From Methylomonas sp. LL1 (GTDB lineage: Bacteria; Pseudomonadota; Gammaproteobacteria; Methylococcales; Methylomonadaceae), in assembly GCF_015711015.1 (NCBI RefSeq), contig NZ_CP064653.1, positions 2,542,001 through 2,606,000 of the forward strand: a stretch of 64,000 nucleotides of DNA, in the 5' to 3' direction. The notes beneath the pieces are model-generated. The model was not told the origin of the DNA, did no database searches, and saw only the letters and a program-made list of their open reading frames with translations. This document shows, piece by piece, positions 47,305 to 55,838 of the stretch (position 1 is the stretch's first letter; the number at the start of each line of letters is the position of its first letter). Both the position numbers and the translations under genes were made by a program.

Positions 47305-47456
47305 CTAAAGAGCATGTTACCACGCATTTCTGTATGTTGCAGAATATTCCTAAATGCCCGATTATATTGAACTTTATAACATCATCCGTTCATGGTTGTT
47401 TCATTCTGCAACCTTATGTTGCGGAATTCAAGTGACCATAAAGTGACCACGAAATC

Positions 47457-48653
47457 ATGTTTACTGACAAATCAATCAAAGGAATTAAGGCAAAACCATC
47501 GGCATATAGACTCTATGAAAAAGGACCCGATAAAGGCTTTGGTGTCAAAGTCACTCCAGCAGGAAGCGTGACCTTTTTTATTCAATATGCAGGCTCAGAT
47601 GGTAAACAAAAGTTTACGAGTCTAGGAAGATATCCATCAGTTACCTTATCTGAGGCTAGGGATAGATGTCGTGAACTGAGGCGGGATATTGATCGAGGAA
47701 TTGACCCTCAAGCCCGCATCGAGCTAAGGCATGGCAGCGTAGCCGATTTGTTTGACTACTACATCAAGCACATGGTTGATTCTGGTAAACGAACCTTCGA
47801 AAAGGTCGAGGCTGATCTCCATTACAACTGTAAAGATATTTTAGACTTACAAGCCAAAGACGTAACTCCTGCCCATATAAGGAAAATACTTTACACAATT
47901 ATTTCACGAGGTTCGAATGTTCAGGCTAATCGAATTCGATCTTACTTAAGAAGGGCCTTTGAATTAGGGGTTTATCACGATAATGATCCAAAAAACCTAT
48001 CAAATGATTTCACCTTTCAAATACAAACCAACCCTGTCGATGCAATTCCAAAAGACACAAGTGCCGAAGTTGCTGGAGAAAGAGCGTTATCATTTGCCGA
48101 AATCAAAATGCTTTGGAACGAAACATGCCTTCATGAGCAATTCCATCTAGCTACAAAATTATTACTCCTATATGGCTGCCGTTCTTGGGAGCTCTGTGGC
48201 GCAATGAAACATGAGTTTGATTTTGATTCCATGATTTGGAGTGCCCCGCCCGAGCGCGTGAAAAACGAACGCTGGTTGATATTGCCTATCACTCCGTTAG
48301 CTAAAAAATTACTTAATGAACTATGGCCATATTCTGGAAACTCTGACTATCTTTTTCCAAGTAGATATAATGAAGAAAAACCGATACATAAAACATCTTT
48401 GGCGCACGCTATTACTCGAATAAGCAGCATCGACACTTTTACACCGAGAGATTTAAGGAGAACAGTAAAAACTCGTATGGGAGAAATTGGCATAGAGAAA
48501 AGCATCAGAGATAGAATACAAAATCATGCTTTAAATGATGTAAGTTCAAAACATTATGATAGATATGATTACTTACAGGAGAAACGAAACGCCTTATTAA
48601 AATGGGAAAACCACCTGATCGAGTTGAATGCATATAAAAATACCTTCAGTTGA
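47457..48653 (+). CDS. int: tyrosine recombinase / ICE integrase
   Basis: 398 residues. N-terminal DUF4102-type arm domain (KGFGVKVTPAGSVTFFIQYA), core-binding domain (about 95-185), catalytic domain with first Arg in LLYGCRSWELCGAM, the TPRDLRRT box, the His in NHALNDVSSKHY and the Tyr in HYDRYDYLQEKR. It would recombine the element at tRNA-Asn. It points away from the attachment site into the element and is convergent with the Fic-like gene 50 bp away. Confidence 0.93.
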   Translation: MFTDKSIKGIKAKPSAYRLYEKGPDKGFGVKVTPAGSVTFFIQYAGSDGKQKFTSLGRYPSVTLSEARDRCRELRRDIDRGIDPQARIELRHGSVADLFDYYIKHMVDSGKRTFEKVEADLHYNCKDILDLQAKDVTPAHIRKILYTIISRGSNVQANRIRSYLRRAFELGVYHDNDPKNLSNDFTFQIQTNPVDAIPKDTSAEVAGERALSFAEIKMLWNETCLHEQFHLATKLLLLYGCRSWELCGAMKHEFDFDSMIWSAPPERVKNERWLILPITPLAKKLLNELWPYSGNSDYLFPSRYNEEKPIHKTSLAHAITRISSIDTFTPRDLRRTVKTRMGEIGIEKSIRDRIQNHALNDVSSKHYDRYDYLQEKRNALLKWENHLIELNAYKNTFS

Positions 48654-48702
48654 TTTTTTATTGGATCAATATAATTAGACCTTAGTTATATTTTGATTCA
48701 GT

Positions 48703-50109
48703 TCAATCACTGAATTTTATTCCTTTTTCCTGCCATACCGAAAACTCGAGAGGACGCAGCCCAAAACGAATGGCATTTCCCGCATGCAAAGTTTTGAGTT
48801 CGTTTTGTATCAAAATAATGAATTTCTGCTTGTCTTCTGAAGACACAGAATCCGGAATGCCAGCCAAGATCGATGCTTCATCTGTCGCCAGTCCATCTCG
48901 GACAATAGCTCGTATTACTTCGGCCAGTTCGTTTCGATATCGTAATCGAACGATGTCCGGGGGCACGAGCTGCTGCTGTACGGCAACATATTGCTGACAT
49001 GAACGTTCGTAAGCCCAGATGTAGACATCTCTCAACAATTCAATTCGATTCAGCTCATAGACTCCGAGGACCGCATCCACGTAAGCCTGTTGAGGCACAT
49101 CAATAAAGGACAGTGGACAGAGATTGTGTTGAATCAGCGGGATGTTGGCCGCCAACCGCGAAACCCGTTTGTTGACGTCTTCGAAAGGCTGCAAGTAGGG
49201 CAAATGCACCATCAGGAAAAACGATTGTTCAAACGGATCGGCGATTTCCGCCGCCATGGTCATGACAATCCCGAACAACTCTTCAATCCGTTGCGGCATC
49301 GCAATAGGCAAATATACACTGCCCCCAATATCGACCGCCCGATTACGCAGGCGACCACAACTCATCGGGTCCGCCAACAAACCATCCGATAAAAAAGCAT
49401 GTAAGGCAACAATGGTTTCGGCCGTAACGCCGGCATGCTCGGTATCCCGTACCAAATATTCAATGGCCGACTTATGATTGAGGATCATCTGGGTTTCCAT
49501 GACATCCTTACCTTCAGCCGCCTGACCGAATTCAATCAAGCGTTCGGTATCCAGTCGGCTATAGGTATTGCCTTCCAAGCGGGAAGAAGCCCACGAAAGA
49601 TCAATGAGCAAGCGATTCAGAATGTCTCGAGCAAAGGTGCCTGCCGGGGTTTGTTCAGCCGGCGACCGGCCCAAGGCATGTAATTGTTCGCGTAAACCGT
49701 CTGGTAAGTAATAGGTGTTGTTTGGATAATACTGCCCAAGGAAATCGGGCTGGTAGCTGACGGGAGATCGTTGAGTCCGAGGCTGACGAATAAAGAATTT
49801 GATCTCTTCGCCTTCTGACGAAATGGGAATATAGACTTCGCCAACGAATTGCTGCCTTGAATCTTCAATAACCTCGACCGAGACGACACCCTGACGAGGC
49901 TTTGCAATTTTATACTTCAGTGCTCGCCCATCGCCTTCGCAAACAATGCGCCGCTCTGCTACCAATGTGGCCAAACGGCGTTGCAAAGTACGCCCCTTGA
50001 TTTCAAAATCTAGCTGTTGCGCAATGTCTTTCGCACCAATACCTTCAGGATATTGGGCAATCAACTTCTCGACTCGATCCAGCTCTTCTGATGGGACTAT
50101 TTTTGGCAT
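48703..50109 (-). CDS. winged-helix / Fic-domain protein with altered Fic motif
   Basis: 468 residues. About 1-65: a winged helix (EGIGAKDIAQQLDFEIKGRT, LQRRLATLVAERRIV). About 150-370: a Fic domain with SSRLEGNTYSRLDTERLIEF. The active-site loop (about residue 306) reads YLQPFEDVNKRVSRLAANIP, where the standard motif is HPFxxGNGRxxR: the His is Gln and the Gly-Asn-Gly is Val-Asn-Lys. AMP transfer is therefore doubtful; a regulatory or non-canonical role is more likely. It is divergent from the transglycosylase/FlhDC-like operon. Confidence 0.85.
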   Translation of the reverse strand: MPKIVPSEELDRVEKLIAQYPEGIGAKDIAQQLDFEIKGRTLQRRLATLVAERRIVCEGDGRALKYKIAKPRQGVVSVEVIEDSRQQFVGEVYIPISSEGEEIKFFIRQPRTQRSPVSYQPDFLGQYYPNNTYYLPDGLREQLHALGRSPAEQTPAGTFARDILNRLLIDLSWASSRLEGNTYSRLDTERLIEFGQAAEGKDVMETQMILNHKSAIEYLVRDTEHAGVTAETIVALHAFLSDGLLADPMSCGRLRNRAVDIGGSVYLPIAMPQRIEELFGIVMTMAAEIADPFEQSFFLMVHLPYLQPFEDVNKRVSRLAANIPLIQHNLCPLSFIDVPQQAYVDAVLGVYELNRIELLRDVYIWAYERSCQQYVAVQQQLVPPDIVRLRYRNELAEVIRAIVRDGLATDEASILAGIPDSVSSEDKQKFIILIQNELKTLHAGNAIRFGLRPLEFSVWQEKGIKFSD

Positions 50110-50385
50110 GATTTGATTTTTGGTGTCGCGATTGACTTTATTGTGCCATTTAATATGTCACCAAACCAAAAATCGCGCCATAAAAACATTCTTGGCGGTA
50201 CACATAAACCTCAGCCACCATCTGCCCCCCAAGTCATCACATTCCTTCCGATCATAAGATCAAGTAAAAAAGCGGGGCAAAACTCAGAGGATCGGCGAAA
50301 AACAGCTAAAAGAGAGGTTTTTCGAACATATAGAATTTTTGTCAACATCGTAAACTCGCTTCAAGACCAAAACGGTGAGCTGACG

Positions 50386-51042
50386 ATGTTCATTATTCAC
50401 ATAAAAAATCAAGAGTTTAACCCCCCTGGCATTTCAATCCAAATCCCTATTAAGCACCTTTGGATTGGCTTGATCGGCGGCCTTTGCATCATCAGCCAAC
50501 CCATGGAATCAATGGCTGCTGATTCCATTCAAGCGAATGGCAACAGCCTACACTCCCCGGCATCTAAAGCTAAATTACAAAACACGCTGTGGGGCCGAGT
50601 AGCTCGTAGACATCGCATTGACCCCTATATTCTGTATGCCGTTGCGCTCACGGAGTCGCGAAAAAACGGTGAACAGAATCGTGTCATGCCCTGGCCCTGG
50701 GCCATCAATAACGCCGGCAACTCCTTTATTCCTAACAGTCAGCAGGAGGCAGAAGCTTTACTCAATCAAATGCTGGACCAAGGCAAACGCAATATCGACG
50801 TCGGCATCATGCAAGTGAATCTGCGATGGCATGGCCATCGCGTTGCAAAACCCGAGCTTCTCTTGATCCCGAGCACCAATCTCGAAATCGGCGCGAGTGT
50901 ACTCTCAGAGGCCATCCAATCGGTACCTGGCAATCTTGCTCATGGCATAGGGCGATATTACAGTTGGAAAAACGAGCCGGCAGCTATCCAGTACGGGCAA
51001 AAAGTGATTGCCTTGGCCGATCAAATCCGTGCAATTCTTTAG
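50386..51042 (+). CDS. lytic transglycosylase (Slt-like) of the ICE
   Basis: 218 residues from the ATG at 50386, which has a GGTGAG ribosome site and leads into a membrane/signal segment (HLWIGLIGGLCIISQ). The frame is open from 50113 but the extra N-terminus looks non-coding. The domain has the transglycosylase core: RRHRIDPYILYAVALTESRK with the catalytic Glu, DVGIMQVNLRWHGH, and IGRYYSWKN. It opens peptidoglycan for the transfer apparatus. It is 18 bp upstream of the FlhD-like gene. Confidence 0.85.
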   Translation: MFIIHIKNQEFNPPGISIQIPIKHLWIGLIGGLCIISQPMESMAADSIQANGNSLHSPASKAKLQNTLWGRVARRHRIDPYILYAVALTESRKNGEQNRVMPWPWAINNAGNSFIPNSQQEAEALLNQMLDQGKRNIDVGIMQVNLRWHGHRVAKPELLLIPSTNLEIGASVLSEAIQSVPGNLAHGIGRYYSWKNEPAAIQYGQKVIALADQIRAIL

Positions 51043-51060
51043 CCAATAAAGGATTCCACC

Positions 51061-51372
51061 ATGGATGAGAATCTCTACAAACTGAATCTCGACTACCTCA
51101 TCGTCGCTCAATCCTTAATTTTTTCCGAAAGCGAACAGAAAGCTATGTTCTGCCTCGGCTTAACGGCAGACGCGGTTTCATTGCTCAGAAAGATGCCACT
51201 CGAACGACTGAAGAGCCTGGCACGAAGCGATTGCCTGACCTTTATTCCCCGATTCAATCCCCACAAATGGAGCGAATTCCTAAACACCCCAAAAGCCGAA
51301 GTCCCGGATGTACTCGACGCACGAGCCATCGATCTACTGATGCTTTTGTCCGCCCACCCTCCAGAGTCATGA
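51061..51372 (+). CDS. FlhD-like transcriptional activator subunit (SetD/AcaD-type)
   Basis: 103 residues. LYKLNLDYLIVAQSLIFSES and KAMFCLGLTADAVSLLRKMP match the FlhD pattern (E. coli: LNLSYLLLAQRLI, MFRLGI), and LARSDCLTFIPRF fits its C-terminal half. In SXT and IncA/C elements FlhDC homologues (SetCD, AcaCD) switch on all transfer genes; the partner gene follows here with a 4-bp overlap. I infer this is the master activator of the ICE. Confidence 0.82.
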   Translation: MDENLYKLNLDYLIVAQSLIFSESEQKAMFCLGLTADAVSLLRKMPLERLKSLARSDCLTFIPRFNPHKWSEFLNTPKAEVPDVLDARAIDLLMLLSAHPPES

Positions 51373-51920
51373 GTAGTCATTGCGCCTTTGCTGCTCGGCT
51401 CAATGATCAGTATTGGGCCTATCAATTACTGAGACGAAAGTTGCGTACAAAATTGGCCAGCCGGGCCATCAAAACCCTACGCCCCAAAGACTTGTGTAAC
51501 CTTTATTTTTCGCTGCACCGAGAAAGTCCAGTATCTGGGCTAGTTCCCAGCATTACGTCGCTACCGCAAGCGCGCGAGTCGTTTCTGTACATGGCCCTAT
51601 TTGCTTCAATCTATCGAAGCGCTTGTCGGGGCGACATCAGAGCGGAAATAGACCTGAACGCCATTGTCTTTGCCTGGGATTATTTTTGTACCCTCTATCC
51701 AAACCATATTAAGGAACGTCGGCCGTTTGGCCGCATACGGCCTGCAAATTTCGATGAAGCCTGGATTATCACCGAAGCACTGAAAGACGGACTCGCTGAA
51801 CTACCTTATTGTACAAGCTGCCATTTGCCCTATTTGGTTATTCATGGCTGTAAATACCAGCAGGTCTGTCAAATGTGCGTGCTAAACCAGATGCCTAGAT
51901 CCAGATACATCATTGACTAA
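51369..51920 (+). CDS. FlhC-like transcriptional activator subunit (SetC/AcaC-type)
   Basis: 183 residues from the ATG at 51369 inside the FlhD-like stop (ATGA). It follows FlhC block for block: SRAIKTLRPKDLCNLYFSLH, SPVSGLVPSITSL, IVFAWDYFCTLYP, FDEAWIITEALKDGLAELPY, and a zinc site with Cys148, Cys151, Cys167 and Cys170 (CTSC ... CQMC). It would form an FlhD/FlhC-type complex that binds transfer promoters. A longer reading from 51231 is in frame but overlaps the FlhD-like gene and is unlikely. Confidence 0.85.
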   Translation: MSSHCAFAARLNDQYWAYQLLRRKLRTKLASRAIKTLRPKDLCNLYFSLHRESPVSGLVPSITSLPQARESFLYMALFASIYRSACRGDIRAEIDLNAIVFAWDYFCTLYPNHIKERRPFGRIRPANFDEAWIITEALKDGLAELPYCTSCHLPYLVIHGCKYQQVCQMCVLNQMPRSRYIID

Positions 51921-51997
51921 TTGATTCTTTCCAAAAATCTTGGGATAGTAGCCACTAGAACATAGGATCAGCCGAATATTCGAAGTGGAGTCCAACA

Positions 51998-52576
51998 ATG
52001 GCGACATTCTCATCCCAATTAAGCCGAAAAGACACTTCCAATCCCTCAGTCTTTGCCGGACATCATGCTACAGTGATTTGCAACGAATGCAACCGATCCA
52101 TGGTGCCGAGAGTAGTCGTTTACTATGGCAGACCAACCAAGTCGGTTTGCCCTTTCTGCGGCGCAGCGTTTACGCGGTTTCCGAGCGGACTACAGCAATT
52201 TTCACAACGGTTTTCCCAAAAAATTGTTTCATTCGCTGCTTTTAAACGAATAGCTTTGGTCGCCGCTGGCTTTAGTTTGATTTGGCTTCTTGCAACGATG
52301 GAAATACTGCCTAGCGAGATGGAAGCCCTTGGGATTTTCGGTAGCATCATTTTCAGCGCTTTCGGCCTAACTGAACTTTTTTATCAAACTATCGAATTCA
52401 TTGCGGAACAGTTATCGCACAACAGTAACTATTATTGGTCGGCTATAGCTTTGATCGTAATTCTGATTCAGTATGTTAGAGATGATCTAACTCGTTACGT
52501 CGTGATGGCTTCCTTCCTGATGATAGTTCGATGGATACTAGCCGGTTTTGCAGCCGCTAGAAATTATTCTCAGTAA
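51998..52576 (+). CDS. zinc-ribbon membrane protein, candidate entry-exclusion factor
   Basis: 192 residues; GGAG is 7 nt before the ATG. Residues 28-54 hold a zinc ribbon (Cys28, Cys31, Cys51, Cys54: CNEC ... CPFC). About four membrane helices follow (FKRIALVAAGFSLIWLLATM, ALGIFGSIIFSAFGL, YYWSAIALIVILIQYV, YVVMASFLMIVRWILAGF). It is convergent with traG, its stop 3 bp from the traG stop. A homologue in the same arrangement sits at 39336. In SXT the exclusion gene eex adjoins traG and its product recognises TraG; I propose the same role here. No direct family match supports it. Confidence 0.7.
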   Translation: MATFSSQLSRKDTSNPSVFAGHHATVICNECNRSMVPRVVVYYGRPTKSVCPFCGAAFTRFPSGLQQFSQRFSQKIVSFAAFKRIALVAAGFSLIWLLATMEILPSEMEALGIFGSIIFSAFGLTELFYQTIEFIAEQLSHNSNYYWSAIALIVILIQYVRDDLTRYVVMASFLMIVRWILAGFAAARNYSQ

Positions 52577-52579
52577 AAG

Positions 52580-55500
52580 TTAATAGTTTATGCGGCCTCG
52601 CGCCCGATTGTAATTCCCAATCTGGTCAATCAGATCCATGCGGCCTTGACCAGCTGCACTTTTAAGTAGCTTGGCGATATCATTACCTTCGACACTGCCT
52701 TCCTCTTCTATTAACTGGCTTCTTGCAATACCAAGGGTACCGCCATATTCGCCAGCAACGGCAATTCCTGCAAACGCTTCAAACATGGCAGCTCGATAAT
52801 AAGCCTGCTGACCTGGAGTCAACCTATCTGCAACTTCGTTTACTCTCTGATCTGCCCATACTTCCGAGGCGTCTTTAAAACCGGAATACGACTGGTTTGA
52901 CGCATACTTTATCGAATCCCAAATACTCATCCCTTTTGCCTGACCCTGTTGTACAAACTCAGCAAACTCTCGGATATGTTGATTGCTAACGGAGCCCACA
53001 GCTTCCAGATTCTTCGCTGAGTTGTAAAGGCCACCACCCAAATAATCAAACGACGCCTCAGCTACCGAAGGCGTTTCATTGGCCGCTGCCGCAATCGATT
53101 TCCTAAAGTGCTCCGCTTTGACATTCGCCAATTGACCGAAACCTTCTCTTGAGTTTTGTTCACGCTCTGCCAGATTACGATCATGGTGTGCTTCGACACG
53201 GGCTTCGCCTCCGGAAATTTTTCCCGTCGCTGAACCAATCTGTGCCTGTGCACGCTGATTCAACGGTTCAGTTTCAGCGTGCGGATCGTTGAGATGAGCC
53301 TGTTCGACTAATGCCTGAACCTTGCCAGTTTCCGGTACATTGGCTTTCAGCGATTCGTTCCTACTGGCATCCCAGGTTTGATCGGCTTGCGGCGCATTAA
53401 AGGCATCGCCGAGCAGTTGGTAACCCGAGATTTGCGCCTGGTGCGATTGTTGGTCATCCAGCGTGCGATAACTGGGTGATGAGAATCCGGTCAATAACGA
53501 CATCCCGGCGGCGGCGTAGGCTTGATCGGCATCGCTGATCCAACCTGCCGCTTTCCATTGCGATGCCAGCCGTTGCGTATCGCCCCGCAAGCCGTATTGA
53601 TCCAGCGTCCGATCCAGGCGTTCCATCAGGCCGGGGTCATGGGCGATTTTGTTACCTGTTTCTGCCGAACCGAAACTGGCTTGTGTTCCGAAGCGTTGTT
53701 GGGCCGATAGGGTTTGTTGATAGGATTCGCTGGCGGATACCGCGTCGGCTGCGCTGTGTTGCAACGAGGACAGCGATTGATTTTGTAGCCCCATTGACGC
53801 GACGTTTCGGGTACCGGTTTGCGCATCCATTGCCAGGCTTTTCGCCAACCCGGCTTGATAGCCCTGACTGTCGTTGACGGTTTGGCTGATATCGGCGGCA
53901 ATGGCGTCGGACTTGTCCTGACTGACTTTGAAATCGTTCTGCAAGCGTCCGGAGATTACGCCACTGAGTTGGTCGCTACCCAACTTGGCACCGGCATTGG
54001 CACTGCCGGCCACCAAGGCCGAGAACTGATCGGCGGATATGCCGGTATCGGCATGTTTCTTGGCAAAGGCTTCACCGAACTGACGGTTATAGGCGTCGGT
54101 ATAACTGGAACTGCTGGCAATCTGATTACCCAGCGAACGGCTGTCAAAGGCATCGCTGCTGATGCTGGCCGATTTCATCGCCGTTGACGACACACTGTGC
54201 ATGAAGCTCCTGGTCGCCTGTTCCGAAGCGCTGTAAGCCGACGACACCGCCAAACTCATGTCCTTGCCGGCGGTAAAGGTGGGCAGCACCTTGTCGACAC
54301 CGGTTTGGGTGACTGCCGACAACGGACTGTATTGGTGTTGCGCCTGAGCATTCAAGACCGGCGCCGGGCTGATCACGTCAGGCGTGGCGATCTTTTCATT
54401 TACATAATCGCCACCGTCCATGCGTCCCAGAAAATGGGTCGCCGTCACCGCACCTCGGTAGATCAGCATCAACGTGATCGCTGGCGTGGATGCCGCCAGC
54501 ATGCCGCCAATCGACAGCCATTGCTGCAACTCCATGTCCAACTGGTAAATGCCCATCATCGACGGCAGGTTATAGGTGGCCGTGGTCAGCGCCGCCATCT
54601 TGCCGGCGGCCGACATCTGGATGAACAGATTGATCACCGCCAAAATTGGCATCCATAATTGGATCCACAGCAACATCGAGAAGTAGCCGATATTCATCCG
54701 GATGCCGACATTGCCCAGCATCACCACGAAGGCCATGATCGGGGCAATGGCATAACTCAAGCCTTCGATGAAGGCCATCATGGGCCGTACAATCTTGGCA
54801 AACAGCGTTTGCTCGGCGGCCCATTGGGTATTACGTTGCTGAATCGCTTGCTCGACCATGGCCGCTTTGTTCCAATGCAAGCCGTCCTCATGCCGGCCGA
54901 TCACGCCTTTCTCGAACATTGGCAGGATCGCCGACATCAGCATGTAATCGGCGGCATCGACCACACCGGGCCCTGCCAGCGCATCAAAGGCATCCTGGAT
55001 TTTCGGCACCGTGTCACCTGCTGCCGGCACAGCCAACGTCGGTTGCAACAACCCTTCCAGCGCCGTCGCGAAATTGCCATTGGCCACCACGCTCAAATCG
55101 GCCCAGGCATCCGTGCAGGTTTTGGTTTGTGGTTGGCCGCCGACATAGATTTGGGTCATGTAGATGTCGGAATCAAACCTTATCGCATTCAACGGATCGG
55201 CATCGCGCAAGATGGCATCTACTGATTTCTGGTTTAGATCGACACCGGTTAAGGTGCATTCGCGCACGTAATTGGCAAATGAGGTTTCCATATCGCTGCC
55301 AGCATTCGGCACATTGGCTGCGCCTAGATTGATCCGCGACAACAGATTCTTCCGTACCGCCGTCAAAGTCTGCAAACTGTCGGCAAAGCCATTGCCGGTC
55401 ATCGACGGTGTACCAAAGCCTTGTTCGAACAGTCTTGTGGTTCGATAACCCATATTCGACATTACACTACCCACGACCGCCGGACCCAGGGGCACATTGT

Positions 55501-55783
55501 CGACCACCACGACGCTGCCAGTATAGGCATCCTCGATCGACACCCGCACCGACGGCGCATACAACATCAGCCACAACACGTAGGCCAGCAATAAATCCTG
55601 ATAACGAATGCCGCGGCCATCCCATTGCAACAACGCTCTGAGCATGACGATGATGACGCCGATCAAACCACCGACGGCTGCGGCGGTCCGGTAATCGCCA
55701 GTCCCGGAGATCATCGCGATGGCATTCAGTACAGCTTGCAAATAGGCGGAATCGCCCACGGAGAAGATTTCAAACATGGGCAA
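52580..55783 (-). CDS. traG: conjugative transfer protein TraG
   Basis: 1067 residues, the size of F/SXT-type TraG. The N-terminal 450 or so residues are the TraG_N domain with several membrane helices (AAVGGLIGVIIVMLRALLQW, LLLAYVLWLMLYAPSV, YAIAPIMAFVVMLGNVGI, LLWIQLWMPILAVINLFIQM). The rest is a long hydrophilic Ser/Gln/Ala-rich domain ending GRINY. TraG acts in mating-pair stabilisation and is the target recognised by exclusion proteins. It lies downstream of traH and traF on the same strand. Confidence 0.93.
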   Translation of the reverse strand: MPMFEIFSVGDSAYLQAVLNAIAMISGTGDYRTAAAVGGLIGVIIVMLRALLQWDGRGIRYQDLLLAYVLWLMLYAPSVRVSIEDAYTGSVVVVDNVPLGPAVVGSVMSNMGYRTTRLFEQGFGTPSMTGNGFADSLQTLTAVRKNLLSRINLGAANVPNAGSDMETSFANYVRECTLTGVDLNQKSVDAILRDADPLNAIRFDSDIYMTQIYVGGQPQTKTCTDAWADLSVVANGNFATALEGLLQPTLAVPAAGDTVPKIQDAFDALAGPGVVDAADYMLMSAILPMFEKGVIGRHEDGLHWNKAAMVEQAIQQRNTQWAAEQTLFAKIVRPMMAFIEGLSYAIAPIMAFVVMLGNVGIRMNIGYFSMLLWIQLWMPILAVINLFIQMSAAGKMAALTTATYNLPSMMGIYQLDMELQQWLSIGGMLAASTPAITLMLIYRGAVTATHFLGRMDGGDYVNEKIATPDVISPAPVLNAQAQHQYSPLSAVTQTGVDKVLPTFTAGKDMSLAVSSAYSASEQATRSFMHSVSSTAMKSASISSDAFDSRSLGNQIASSSSYTDAYNRQFGEAFAKKHADTGISADQFSALVAGSANAGAKLGSDQLSGVISGRLQNDFKVSQDKSDAIAADISQTVNDSQGYQAGLAKSLAMDAQTGTRNVASMGLQNQSLSSLQHSAADAVSASESYQQTLSAQQRFGTQASFGSAETGNKIAHDPGLMERLDRTLDQYGLRGDTQRLASQWKAAGWISDADQAYAAAGMSLLTGFSSPSYRTLDDQQSHQAQISGYQLLGDAFNAPQADQTWDASRNESLKANVPETGKVQALVEQAHLNDPHAETEPLNQRAQAQIGSATGKISGGEARVEAHHDRNLAEREQNSREGFGQLANVKAEHFRKSIAAAANETPSVAEASFDYLGGGLYNSAKNLEAVGSVSNQHIREFAEFVQQGQAKGMSIWDSIKYASNQSYSGFKDASEVWADQRVNEVADRLTPGQQAYYRAAMFEAFAGIAVAGEYGGTLGIARSQLIEEEGSVEGNDIAKLLKSAAGQGRMDLIDQIGNYNRARGRINY

Positions 55784-55838
55784 CCTGCCTTTTAAACAAC
55801 GAGGGAGAAAACCATCATGGGGAACGGGGAATGAGCGT

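Noticed and set aside
47257-47330. A complete tRNA-Asn gene
   Set aside because: Only the anticodon-to-3' half is recognisable; no D-arm or 5' acceptor strand is found on the other side.
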